The position numbers and the translations under genes were made by a program. Shown piece by piece: positions 35,312-48,800 of a stretch of 64,000 bases of DNA. The notes beneath the pieces were generated by a model that was not told where the DNA came from, made no database searches, and worked only from the letters and a program-made list of their open reading frames with translations. Location: contig NC_092629.1 of the NCBI RefSeq assembly GCF_039555335.1, forward strand, positions 32,588,062 through 32,652,061, in the 5' to 3' direction. Origin of the DNA: Amphiura filiformis. Lineage: Eukaryota > Echinodermata > Ophiuroidea > Amphilepidida > Amphiuridae. Position 1 is the first letter of the stretch, and every line of letters starts with the position of its first letter.

Positions 35312-36851
35312 AGCTGATGAGAAAAATATATAGCTATACCGGGTACCCATCTATTCTCTTAAAATATAGGCCTACCGATATATCTGAACATTAGATTGCG
35401 TAACTCTATCACCCCCCTTACCACTTATTTATACAATGTTGAATCATGGTATGTATTATAGAAGGAGGTTCCACAGAAAAATCCTAATCCACTCAATAGG
35501 GTTAAGCCGATTACGCTATTCAACGCTAGTCATCACTTGAATGGATTTAATCAGTGCAGTCCCTCAAACACAGCCTTTGATGTTTATGATCGTTATGCGA
35601 CAATATCGATCATCTATCTTAAAATTCAATTTAAACAGACCCCCCAGGTGACCCCTACCGGAAATGGATGGTATTAGTGCCCTTTTGCATCGGTCACATG
35701 ATCTTCGATTGCGTCATTGTCTTTTCGAGTTCAAGTTGATTTACTAGCGAAAACCTGATCGAATTCCCTCATTTCCTTCCAAAGTTACGGTGAATTTATG
35801 TATTTTTTCTGATCATGATTAGTAATACTGGCGGGTGTCTGCGGGACTTTAAAACCAGTGGAAATGATTTGGAAAGGTTTTCCAAGACTGGCAATGTTGT
35901 TTCTATGATCCGCCAAGCTTGGCCATAAGAAATAAAATTACCGGAAGTAAATCGTTTTCCTTTGTTTATGGTCACGGCCACAATCACAATGCTTTGTGGG
36001 TAAAAATGACGTCATTCCGCTTAGAAGTCATTGGAAGTCACGATAACGGTGGTTCATAACCGGCCAAGCTCAATAGATAAGAAGCTTAGCAAATCGATAG
36101 TGCACCGTTCATACCTGATTGCTCAGTATCGACTCATAACGATCATAGTACAAAGGGAACTGGGTTCGTGCATTCTCCTTCTATAATACCTACCATGGTT
36201 GAATGTATCATTACATGATCGATTATACCCATCATTTGTAATTATGACACACACACACCCGTACGTACGCGAACATGGTTCTGAAAAAACAATAGCAAAA
36301 AATCTACAAAGACTCACCAACTTCTATTGCATGTACACGACAGACTTGTGTAAAGTTAACTGCATGTTCAAGACGAATCTGACACGATAAATCGCCATAA
36401 ATACGCTCTCTAAATTATCGTGCAGCACATTTTCATACATGTTGCACATGTGATTTACGTCACGTTGATAACAGCTCGTCGCCACTTACTATGTTCATAC
36501 GAGCTCTCCGATGCGATGGAAAATTTGCATATCACGTGGTTTGAGGTTTGCTTTGGTGCTGCCCTTAGTTGGATTCGTTTTTACCGGCGAAGAGGCGGGG
36601 CTTAATTACTACTCCACTGTTTATGTTTTGATTTTGGCACGAGGAAAATAACCGTAGAATCAGAAACAAACTGCGATTCGGAGACAGAAGACGTGAAACA
36701 GCATTTCTCCTTCTAAACTAGAGGAAATTTAAGTTCGCGCCTTTTGGATATTTTGTAATTTTATACTTTTAATTTAGTACATCGAAAGGATTTTATACAT
36801 CATACCATATTGTTATTTTGCTGTATATTTTTGACTACACGTGTTTTCAAC
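35312..36851 (+). promoter_or_regulatory. Probable 5' region of the glycine transporter gene, with a CRE
   Basis: The sequence becomes less AT-rich from about 35600. A perfect TGACGTCA (CREB/ATF consensus) is at 36007-36014, about 840 bases before the start codon. The first exon probably includes 5' UTR just upstream of 36852. No clear TATA box was assigned and the transcription start cannot be placed. Confidence 0.35.
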
Positions 36852-36878
36852 ATGACTGACAGTGCCTCGAACGAGAAG
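36852..36878 (+). CDS. SLC6A5-like: Glycine transporter exon 1
   Basis: ATG plus eight codons (MTDSASNEK) followed by GTAAGT. The short cytosolic N-terminus suits GlyT1-type proteins and is far shorter than vertebrate GlyT2. Intron 1 is 3.2 kb. Confidence 0.8.
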
Positions 36879-39800
36879 GTAAGTTTGATTTTGTTTTCAC
36901 ATTTTCTTTATAAATAATATTGAACAAGATGTTATGTCGAATGAATGTTGTATTTCTGATAGTTACTGTTTACTGGGTGCCAGATATTACCATTGTATTT
37001 AAGAATATATCATCACTAACTATACTAAATTGACAATTTATTTCTCAATGTTATTGTTTTGATGTGATACCTGAAAATGTTATTTATGACTTCAAATATT
37101 TACTCCTTTGACCATATTAATGATATTGAGAATTGAGAGTTGTATATTGTTTTTGTTTACTATTTTCATGAACCACGTGGTTAATTTTATTGTAAAACTG
37201 AAAGCATCTTAGCAGGTACCGGTAGATGAAAAATGATGCATCACCGGTGGCGTCTTGATGAGCGCGAGGGTCCAACATGCACGGGGCCATGAGTAATGAG
37301 TACTATGGAAACTATTATTTCGTAGAATTAAAACTTAATTTATGCAATTCATTTCTATGTGTCATCAAATGTAATTAATCAACACACATTGCCTGAAACA
37401 ACCTGCATATTGTAATTTTAATTTCAATATTTTTGTCTATTTTTTCACGAACTTCAACTTTAAATCACTATTGATTCACTGGTACTTCGGAACTAGCTTT
37501 TCAGTTGATACCCGAAATATTTACTTTTCTTTTATTAATTTAATTTGGTGAATTGTTCACATTTTTTGTTCATATTGCCACTCCTTACAATTTTACAAAG
37601 ATGAAAAAGAACACAGATTTTCCACCATTTAATTGAAGTGCCAAATCGGTTTTTTGGGCTTTTTGATTCTTAACATATTTTGCACCTGTTCTTGATTGCT
37701 TGCTCCATGATTTGCATAAATTATTGCGTAGTGATTCCTATTTTATGATTAAAAGAAAAATTACCTGTATTGCCACCTTTGACTTATTATGTTACGATAG
37801 TAAAGCGCTAGCTGGCGGCAAATGCCGGGGTAAAATGTACCTGAAAGATCTCTGACTGAGCGTTGTTTCTGTTGTAGTTTTAGGACAATTTAAAATTGAA
37901 TTTTGTTAGTCAATGATTTTATAAACAAAACAGAGAAATCAGTATGATGACCAATTGGTATGACTAGGGTAATTTTCTTCGTACGGTGTATTTGCAAAAG
38001 GTAAATACTCAAATAAATGAACCTTTCAACGCCCAACATTTTTGCTATTTCAGGCATGCATGGTCGTAAAAGAGCGTCACGTGCTCGAATACGTACGCCC
38101 ACGCGTTTTTGTTTATTTACATATTTTTAATAAAGGCATCTTGGGTATTTCTTTGAGGATAAAAAATGTATTTATTTCTGAACCATTCGGTTTTCAATTT
38201 TGTTACGAATAAAAATCTAAATTTCATTTTTCTTTTCATAAGAATGAAAGGTAAAAATATATGTGTAGATCGCGTGCTGATCAATACATAGGAAACTAAG
38301 CAATTTATAAAATAGTATCAATTCCGGCTGGAGATCTTGATTTTTCCTTTTTCTTTGTTGCTAAATTAAGACAGCAAGTAAAACCATCATTGAAATAACA
38401 TAACCATATAAGAATTTCGTGGTTTCGTTTCCCAAAAGAGACTTTACAGAATCCAATTCATTAACAGCGCGCGGTTTTATTCTCACATTCCAAACATCAC
38501 TCAGAAATGACTCTGCCATTGATGGAAATTTACTACAACAAAGTGGGCGTGGTCCTGTGGTGGACATTTGCCATTGGACAAATTGTGGCATGTGACCTTT
38601 TTGTTGATAAACAAAGGTTTGGCCATGTGTAGTCAATGAAGAGAGTTGACCAACCCCTAGCGGGCCCCTGGGGAGTACACGCTGGACGGACATCTCAGGA
38701 CATGAGTGACCATTGTCGAGTTGTCGTTTATTATGGTTAAAAACGCGCGAAAAATTGATGCCTTATTAATTGGAGGCCACTTGAAATGTGTTAAAATCAA
38801 TAATTAGGGTGTGAAAATGTTAAACGCTGCAGTGATGATGTTAGAGATGCAAAGACCAGGAGCGATGTGAAGGATCTCAATCTTTTTATTTTTATCAAGT
38901 TTGTCAATGTCAACAAGGAAAGGTGTTAATCTGATAAATGGGGGAAAACAAAGATGAATTAAAGATTTTGTGTTTGGGCTTATTTCCTGGCAAAAGCAAA
39001 CATCTTTGGGGATTTGGCAAACAAAAAGAGGAACAAGACCGGCTATTTAAAGTTCTGGGAGTAGGCCTATAAACTGTACTATTAAGCTTATCATGTTTAT
39101 TATAATCTTGATATAATTCTCATCTGGTTTCCTCAACTAAAAGTTAAACTTTAGTAAAGTAGGAAGTGGAAGTCAGAAATGTTTTCTCAAAACATACATT
39201 TGAGCTTTTGGACATGTTTAGTTTATGCCAAAGTACAACATTTATTGAAATGAGTTTATGGTTTTAATGGTACTCTCTTGGCTGTTTTAGTTTTCTATTA
39301 AATTGTGTTAATAGGCCTATCAATTTATCTAGAATTCTGAAAGATAACATCAAGCATGTATGATCACTGCTATTAGAGAAGATGAGAATCTTCGTCTTCT
39401 CTGCTGCATGCTATCAATGATCAGTGAATTATCTAAATCGCACTTTACTTTGTTGACCGATCTGTGTAAATGTGAAAACTGAAATGCATACTATAATATA
39501 GTGACCTTTTGACCAGGCTGTTTGACCAGATTGCATTAAATTAGTGCCAAAATTGACCCCCCCATTGACACTAGGGTGTATGCACAAGGTGACAATGTAC
39601 AGGGTTGACATCTTTAATTTTCCAAGGCCAAGTTTATTGCCATTAGCCTAGTTCAAATTGACCAATTGACCCCTGTGCCTTGAAGTGGATGATGTATCAT
39701 GTAAAACCAGGGGGTGGGGTACTCAAATTTGGTTTGGGTAGGCAGGTGCCGCTTCATTCACTAGGATCCACAACATGCTCATCTATCAGGGCACAGTTCT

Positions 39801-42800
39801 TTAACTCCTATACATTTGTACGTTCATTGAATGTTGAATGACCACGGGGAATGACCTTTGAAAATTTGGGTACAAAAACTCATACTCTGCTACTTCAGGT
39901 CAAATTTTTCTCTATGACTGTTTAATTGAGGTTATTGAACTATGCCATTGGGATAAAGCCATTGTGGTCCATAGTCACTGAGAATCTGAAAGTGGACCCA
40001 TTGCTATAGCAATTTTACAAGAAATTTGGATCCATTTGTATACCAAAAGTATAATATTTTGTGTCATTTATTTCTTCTTTAGATTCCCGTCCAAGTATTT
40101 GTGAATGACCCCGCTCCCCTGCCTGCAAAGAAACCTGGAAGCGGAGATGAAAATGAGGAGAGAGGAAACTGGACCAGTCAGATGGACTTCATGCTTAGTT
40201 GCATTGGATATGCAGTAGGCCTGGGCAATGTATGGCGTTTTCCCTATCTGTGCTACAGTAATGGAGGGGGTAAGTAAAATACATAGAATAGCTTTCTCTT
40301 TGATTTCAGAGGGATGTCCGAATCAGCCATGTACAATGTATGTGGTTTATACTAGTATATGGTTATAGCTGTTAATGGTTAAAAGCTAGGGAATTTAGGG
40401 AGTAAGTAGGATGTCAAGAAGAGCAAGGATCTAGGGAGTAAGCAAGATGTCCAGAATAGCAAGGATCAAAATAACTCTAGCATAACCATATCATTTCAGA
40501 AAGAAGATTAATTATCATCATTCATAAGACTTCCTAATAGATAATCTAAATGTCTAGGAAAGGGATTTGTGGTTAGATTTGTAACCATATTTAAAATGTT
40601 TCAAATTCCACAAAGGCTTCAAAAGTCATAAAGGAGGCCCACAACATTTGCATTCACCCAGACCTGCATACCAAGATATTTATTCCACAAATAAAGACTC
40701 ATTATATGATATAGTTCCTTGCAGTATCATGTTTGCATTAAATATCATCTTCAGTTTATCATGATGACCGCTAATTCTCTACCGGTCAAACTTTATCTAC
40801 GGTCGCGGTAGCTCTTCATCTTATCATGATGTCTGCTTGGTTTGGCTACTGGTAAATGGTCAAGCTTAAAATAAACTGTATGTATTTTGATCTGATTAGC
40901 ATGCAGTGCACCCAGGCACGTAAGCCAGACATTTTTAGCAGGCGCTTATTAAAATTATAAGAAAATTTACTCTCTCAGAAAAAAAGTTCCAAAAAGTTCT
41001 TAAATTACCTTTATACTTTAACTCTCAAAAAGTTCCTGAAAATCCAAATAACAGTTTTTCCTTCGTCATGAAAGTGATATTACTTAAATAACACATTACA
41101 CTGTCAGTGTAAATATTTTTTTAAATATGTCAGAAAACATGGCAATTAATTGTTATATCACGTTCTGTGGTCATATTTTTCTGCAAAAAATGCTGGATTA
41201 ATTAAAAACATATGAACACAGCATGTTTTTTCATCATTTCATATAAAAGTCAGTTTGTGAATCATGTAATTGCTTTAATTGGAATGAATCACCGGAATGA
41301 ATCTATTTAACAAATTTCAAGTGAAAGAAACAAGCATTGTTTTGACTGAGTAGAAATATGTTAATTTTATCACTAATGAATAAGTCATAATGAAACATGC
41401 TATAATTATATCACTATAAATGAAACAAGAAGTAGGATATATAAATGGGCTATTCCAGTTGAAATCCTTACACCCCCTATGAAAGAAGATATGACCTTAA
41501 TCTCCCACACAGGGTGTGATGTCAAATGAAATCACTCATTGAAATTCACACTCCCTGTGTGAACAATTGAGGTCATGTCATCACTAGGGGGAGTATGGAT
41601 TTCAACTGGAATAGCTAGCCTAATTACCAGTTCACAATCTAGATAGAGTTTCAATTTGGACACAAATCATTATCAAAACAAGGAAATTAACAACTCTTTC
41701 AAAAAATTAAAATGGGATTTTTTATATTCACACATGGAAATTCATAAAGAAAATATACTTCCGTACAAAGTTAAACAAAATTAATTCACAATTTCAGGGT
41801 AAAAACATATATTTCTTTTAAAATTTGAAAAATGTGCACCAAAATGGCCAGGTCAGATCAAAAAGTTTTTTTCATTCAGTAGTGCTGGTTGGTGTTATTT
41901 TTTTCCAGCTACATATTTGGCAAAATTGGACCATTTACCATTTTCAAGAAGATCCAACAACCATCCATTTGGTGCCCTAAAATTCTAAACACGCTAAAGA
42001 CAGGAGTAAAAACTGATTTACCCAGCTAGTGGCCTCTACAAATCTAGGACAGAATTGTGTTTCTTTTGGTAATCAAAACATTCATTCTCTATACATGTTG
42101 AATCATACGCAGTTCACCTGCTGTGCTAAATACAATCAATTATATTCATTTATTTAATTGTTATCATTTACTATTGCAATTAAAAAAGAAAAGAGAAGAT
42201 CATGAGGACATGAAAGGCAATTATGTAAAAGACAAGGATTTTCAGCTGCCCTTATCAATCATGTTACTGCTTTTCCAGGATATTTCAGTGAAGAATGCAC
42301 TTTTTGAAACTGTCTCAAAGGTTCCGAATCATTGATTTGAATCATGGCTTTGTTTGTTTGTTTTTGTGTTTGTTTTTTCGCGGGGTTCTTCTTCGCTGCT
42401 CTTCCATGATAACCCACATAGCCAGTGATGAGAAATTTACAGGTGGAATGTGATCAAGCTTGCAGGTTTTATTGTTTGTCTTTTGTTTATTTGTTTTCTT
42501 TTTTTGACCATGCTTGCAGGTCTTGTTGTGTTTTCTTTTGTTTTCTTTTTTTGACCAATGACCCCTTACAGATTACGGGCATAATGAGGGCAGTCAGATC
42601 TATGACTTAGCCAAGGGGGCAGCCACAACTTCCCCTTGTGGAATATCTTTCCTTCCCCCTTCCCGTGGGATGCTGGCTGTCCTGATATTTTAGAGTGTAG
42701 ACTTTTTTGACCATTAATAAATTTTTTCAAATTTTGCTCCCAGCCATATCTTATCCTGGTACGGTCTGCAGGCTTCATTTCTTTATTTATCTTGATGGTT

Positions 42801-45800
42801 TGATATTCGTTCTCTCCTGTTTGTTAAAAACTAGCAAAAGGCGGGGCAAAAGGTAGTGGCATATTTTTGCGCTTTTGTAAATGTGTGTCATTTCAGGGTA
42901 GCTGCACTTTTAGGTAATAATTAGCCTTATTTTTACCTTCCATGCGCTTTGTACCTTGAAGTACTTGGTCATGGACTGTTGATAACTGATAATTTCAAGA
43001 ATGATTCATAAAATAAAAAAACCTGAAAATATCAGGATACAGATATTGTGTGTTTATCTATGGACCTGTTAATTAAAGTACATCATGGTCAATCTGAACC
43101 TTGAACTTGAGAAATTCATAAAATTTGTCTTTTTAAATGTTTTGTGTGATTTTATTTGTATGCATATTCTCACAGTATAAAATTTGCCATGGTGAAAATA
43201 ATTCCACAAAAGCTGAATTTTTGCAAACTTAGAAAATGCAGAAAAAACAAACAATTGAAGTAATTAATCAAAAAAATAACAAAAACTTTAAAAAAAATCA
43301 CAGATTTTGGACAGGATGCAAACATAATGGAAACTGTCAACAGATGTTAAAAAAACAAATGAGAATTGAACAAACTATATTATTATATTATTTATAAATG
43401 GAAATTATGTGTAACTGCAACAGATGAACTGACCAAGCTTCCGGTATAAGTAAACCAAAACAATTGTATAAAAAATTTCTAACAATAATAATCTATAGCT
43501 TTCAAATTGGATTTGTTTGCATCACATGATGTTGAGCTGGGGAAGGGGAAAATTGATTTTTCCCCTTTTGATGTTAAACCAACCAAAACAAAGACCCCAC
43601 TTTTGGTTGCCAGTTTTGGAAACTTTCCAAAAAATTTAAACATTTCCATTCTGGCAATATTAACTGATAATTGTACATTTAAATGCTATTGAAATGAGAG
43701 ACAAATTCATGATAATTTGGTACCAATTTTGATGTTAATTATTTTAGCAACCATCCAGACTTCTAATGTTAGACACAATATTTAAAAAAATGTCAACGGT
43801 AAAAAAAATGCAATTTTAAATTTTTTCTACAAATATTAGCATTGAAGAGACAAAAATTAATTATGAAATTTGTTTTGTTAGTGAAATCTTGGAGACATTC
43901 CAAATATTGAACACAAGATCACATGACTTTGTTTACAAACAAAGGGAAAAAATAAGAAGAAAATAAAATCCAGCCTGGACTGGTTAGAACTGGTTTTGTT
44001 AATGCGATGGAATTTATATTGTCCGTCTGTAGTCTATACGAAAATGTCCTTCGAGTAACTTCATCTGATTTGATTACGTATCTCAATTTAAAAGCGTCTA
44101 TTTTTGGCGAGAACTAATATTACTTGAGTATAGCTTCAAGGACTTGGCATGCTGCCAATGCATATCGTATATTCATTAGAGAGTCATCACATGACCCGTA
44201 TGACGCATGCTGGCGTTTACGTAAGAATAACGCATACATTATAGTATCCTCCGCAGACACTCAAAATGTAAATAAACAACCACAATCGCTAGCTATATAT
44301 GAAGCGGAGCGGAATTAATTAAACATACGTACACTGAATTACTATTATATGAGCCACTAAATTTGTCAAATGCTGTGAAATATTGAAGTTTTAATAAATT
44401 TTATCACCAATTGTAAATATTATAATATTCAGTTCATATTTTCTGAATAATATAAATAATTTCTGATAATTAATATTACATCTGTATCATCCCTACAACA
44501 AAATTAATGGCATAAATTATGATGCTTTTTCCATCAATGGTAGTCTGCATATGTTGTTAATAATTCATATCCCTAATTTACATATCCACTTCCTGATTGG
44601 CTCTATATCTGATTGGTTCATTGCCATTTGGAAGATACCACTTTGTGTGTAGGTAAATGGTAATGGAAATTTTGTTCAAGTTCATAATGGACGCTTAAAG
44701 CTTGAGTGATTCATCATGATTCTTAGAACTGAAAACCACATGGCTAACTGCAAGTGCAAGGGGTTGAATTATTTAGGGTTTATGGTTTTAATATCAACAA
44801 TCAACATAATGATAATAATATTATGGTTTTAACAGGAAGGATATGATAGATTTTTGAATTCATAATAGATTGAAAAGTAATCATTCTTTGTGGTTTTATT
44901 GTACTTCATTTTTATTTTATTTTACACAAAGCTGTTTCCTCTTGATAATAATGTTCAAAATTTGATCGAAAGCAAATTTATCTTATTTTTATATTCATTT
45001 GTTTCAATTTTAGTTTGAATATTAATGTGGTAAAATATGTTATTAAAAATATTAAAGTTGAGAAACTTTTAGAATATACATGTAATGGTGGTCTTATATA
45101 TCATTTCTTTTACAAAAGGAAGTACATTTTTTGTAGTATAATTTGCAAAAATATACAAAAAGTCCCAAAATGTAAGAATTTGCGAGGGTAGCTAGCCAAA
45201 CAATTAGATTTTTAAAGCTTTTTTGCTCAAAAAAAAGGTTCAAATTTGGGGAAGAAAGTCTACTTTTCACAAAATTGAAGAAAAAAGTCCACTTTTTCAA
45301 AATCAGCACTCCCCACAAAAATTCCTGGCTACAGGCCTGATAATCCCACCATTGAAATTCAAAATCATTTTAAAACATCTGCCATATTGGTCCAATAAGA
45401 AAGCTTGACCTGATAATATATAGGCCTAGTGCATTGTAGACACCAAGTCTGTTGTGCTGTACTAAAAATATTGAAAAGCTGGTATAAAATGCTTATTAGG
45501 CCCTTCACAATTAATTCTTAGTTTCCTGTTTCATTGTTGAAAACCAGGGATGAGGCGACTTTTAATTATTAATTATTAATTATCTTTTATTTTCTTTTTT
45601 TTTAATTATTTGGTCGCAACCTACATCAAGCCATTTTGACAAGGAGCATGCATTTAATTATTTTACTACTATGTTTGATTTTATACATAAGTAATGGTAC
45701 AATTAGGTTCTATGTTTATTCATCATTATAGATGATATGATCAAAGTCAGAAAGTAGCAAATGGTAGTCATTAAAAGTTATTTTTAAAGAGAAAATCCAA

Positions 45801-48800
45801 AATATAAATAAAATAATTAAATATTTTGCAATTCTCTACTTTGGACGCGGGCGGGAAACAGGAAACTAAGAATCAATTGTAATTGGCCTTATGGGAATCT
45901 CATCTGTCACACCAATGAAATAGATTCATTCATGTGATGATCAAGTCAAGGATTCAAGGTCAGGGATGGGCGCTGGTAGTATCAGTTTGAACTTCATTGG
46001 ACAAATTATTATCAAATCACAAATTTGATGGGAAAATATGATGATGATTACATGTTTCTTTCACACTACTACTGATGTGTGTCAGGAACCAGGATGTCAG
46101 TGCATTCATCTTGATATTACAAGTCAGTTTCATGGGTGCGGGTGTCAAAGGGGGGTAATGGAATCGTCCCCCATTCTTCCATAAAATGACCCATTTTTTG
46201 CTCTTTTCAGCCACTTAATTGACAATTCAGGCAGATTACACCCCATCCCATTTAAAGATAGATTGGCATATGCATGGTCAATACAGTCACCTTTTAAATC
46301 AGTGGTTTTAAACAAACAAATGTGATGAAAAGAATGTTAAAAAACTTGGGGGGGGTGGTTATGACTGTTATATCATGGAACTTTAAAAGCACTGTCAATG
46401 GTCAAACACCATCTAACACCTGCCCACCAAATCCAAATATATGAGTATTATTCTACTCTGTTGCTCGCCATGAACCAGGATCCTGACCAGGATGCAGGAA
46501 GTGGCTCTTGTTTCAGTTCCTGGAGCCAGAAATAATGACCTGGGCAGCAAACACGTCCTTCGACCTTTTATTTAAAAAAAAATGTAGTAAGAAATCTAAA
46601 AAATTAACTGATGCAACGTACCCCTTGCCCCTTAAGCTATAGAAAATGCACATGTGAAGTTTACTTTTATAGTTTCACATGAGAGGGGGAAGGAGGTAGC
46701 TCAGGGGGGGGGGTTGCAAAATGTTTCACTTCATCCATGTTTTCAAACAGATAATTTCACATTTTATATCAACATTGTACTCATTCTCAGTTATTTACCG
46801 TTTCTTTTTTCACAGGTGCTTTTCTGATTCCGTACGTCATCATGTTGATGTTCGCTGGGATACCTCTGTTTTTTCTGGAGCTGAGTATCGGACAATACGG
46901 TAGCAATGGACCAATCAGATGCTGGCGTTCTGTGCCTGCAATTAGAGGTATGTAAGGAAACAATCAACGGTGACTTCCCTTCAACTTTTCCCCTTCCCCC
47001 ACCCCCTAAAATGCAAGTGCTACCAAAATCATGCATAAAATAGTAAGAGAGGATAAACAAGAAATGTCTTTAAAAAGACAATGCCTCAGAGATACCAGCG
47101 GGCACCTTTTGTTATTAGTTATGAAGATATTTGAAATGCTAGCTTTAAGGTAGCGCTATTGGAAAAAAAGAAAACAAAAAGATGTTATAGGTCTTCCGAG
47201 TCTTTAGTCTCTAACACAATTTTATCTTACCATTGCAGGTGTCGGCTATGGTATGGTAGCTGCCTCAGCCTTCGTCGGAATCTACTACAACGTAATTATA
47301 TGCTACACGATATTCTACATGATACAATCGCTAACCTCCGTCCTTCCATGGGAAGACTGCCATCACTCATGGAACTCGTACCTCTGCAGCGAGCTCTTCG
47401 ACGAAAGCGTCGATGAGGGTGGTATTGTTACGCTGAACAAAACCTGTTCCTATCGCTAATTTAACAAGTGAGGAGAAGGCTTTCTACAATGTTTCTGAGG
47501 ATGGCAATCTGACTCACTACACAGATCCGTTCCATGATGATAGGAAAGGGCCAAGTGAAGAATTTTACAGGTATGTGGAAAAAACTAACTGTACACCAAG
47601 AGATTATATTTTTAGGGTTAGGTTTTAAAATTAGGATAGAGGTTACAGGATAGAATTATTACAAGATTAGGGTTAGGATTATAGCTGTAGCCTTGCAACT
47701 TTTCTAAAGTAAAACTGCACAAAAAAAAATCCCAAAACATGAGAGTCACATCATGAGTCAGCCTGGAGTCAGTGTTTCTAGAGTCAGTGTTTCCTAGAGT
47801 CAGCATTTCTATTAATCTTTCAAGTAGCAGTTAGAATAAAGATGTTCCTATAATCATTTCAAACTTAGAAATTATTCTAAGGAAATTTATACTAGATCCT
47901 GACTTAACCCCATGAGAACTACCTGCCTATTGGTCAAAAAGAAGTTTTCATTATCAATTGGACCAATCAGAAACATTGTTAGAATAATTCCACCGCGTAA
48001 AAAAATTGGGGTGAATTATTTGCAAAGCTCCATTTTGATTGGTGATTAAAATGAAGGTATCATGTAATTGACCAATCAGGGGCAATGTTAGATCAGCAGG
48101 TAGTGTTCAGGGGGTTATCTATAGATTTGGAATTGTATTGTACTCGAAAAATAAAACATAATATTTAGAATTATTACCAGTATTTCAGGAAATTATCAAT
48201 GCAATATTATTATAAAACATGATTTTCATCTGTGGTGTTGTCATTTTTAAAGACAGTTCTTGTTTTGTTCTCTAACAGGAATGGTATGCTTCATGACTCT
48301 GGTTCCATTGAAGAATCTGGCTATGTCATCTGGCAGTTGGCCCTCTGTCTTCTTCTTGCATGGCTCATTGTCTTCCTGTGTCTTGCCAAGGGTATCAAGT
48401 CTTCCGGAAAGGTAAGTAGTTAACCAGAGGATCGGATCCAAACGGATCTCATCTCCAATATAGCCTCAATAAAGATGCGATGTGTCATACTTTTAGAATA
48501 TGTACAATGTAGATGTCAAAAATGGTCAATTATGTTGTAGGGCAAATTTGCCCATGAATATAAATCTACTGGTAGAGCAATTATAATAATTGTCTCTTTC
48601 TATAAACCCATTATCCTTTATTTAAATTATTATACATTGTGTACATAATGGTTTGAGGAAGGATACCCTCATTTTTTTAATTTGCTCCAAATGCTATCTC
48701 CATGTGGATGTCTACTGTAGACAAAAAATTCAAAAATTGTAAATTTGCATGACCATATTTGGAATCAGCATGAAAAATGCATTAAAATGAGTACAAACAA

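Larger units (their letters stand above)
40270..46815 (+). other. Glycine transporter intron 2
   Basis: 6.5 kb of AT-rich sequence containing MITEs at 41447-41620 and 45499-45888. The rest shows no recognised gene or repeat. Confidence 0.7.

Noticed and set aside
47419-47470. A roughly 50-base micro-intron in exon 4 that would restore the frame
   Set aside because: A GT and AG can be found, but the interval is far shorter than every other intron and removes conserved loop residues. A one-base indel is simpler.
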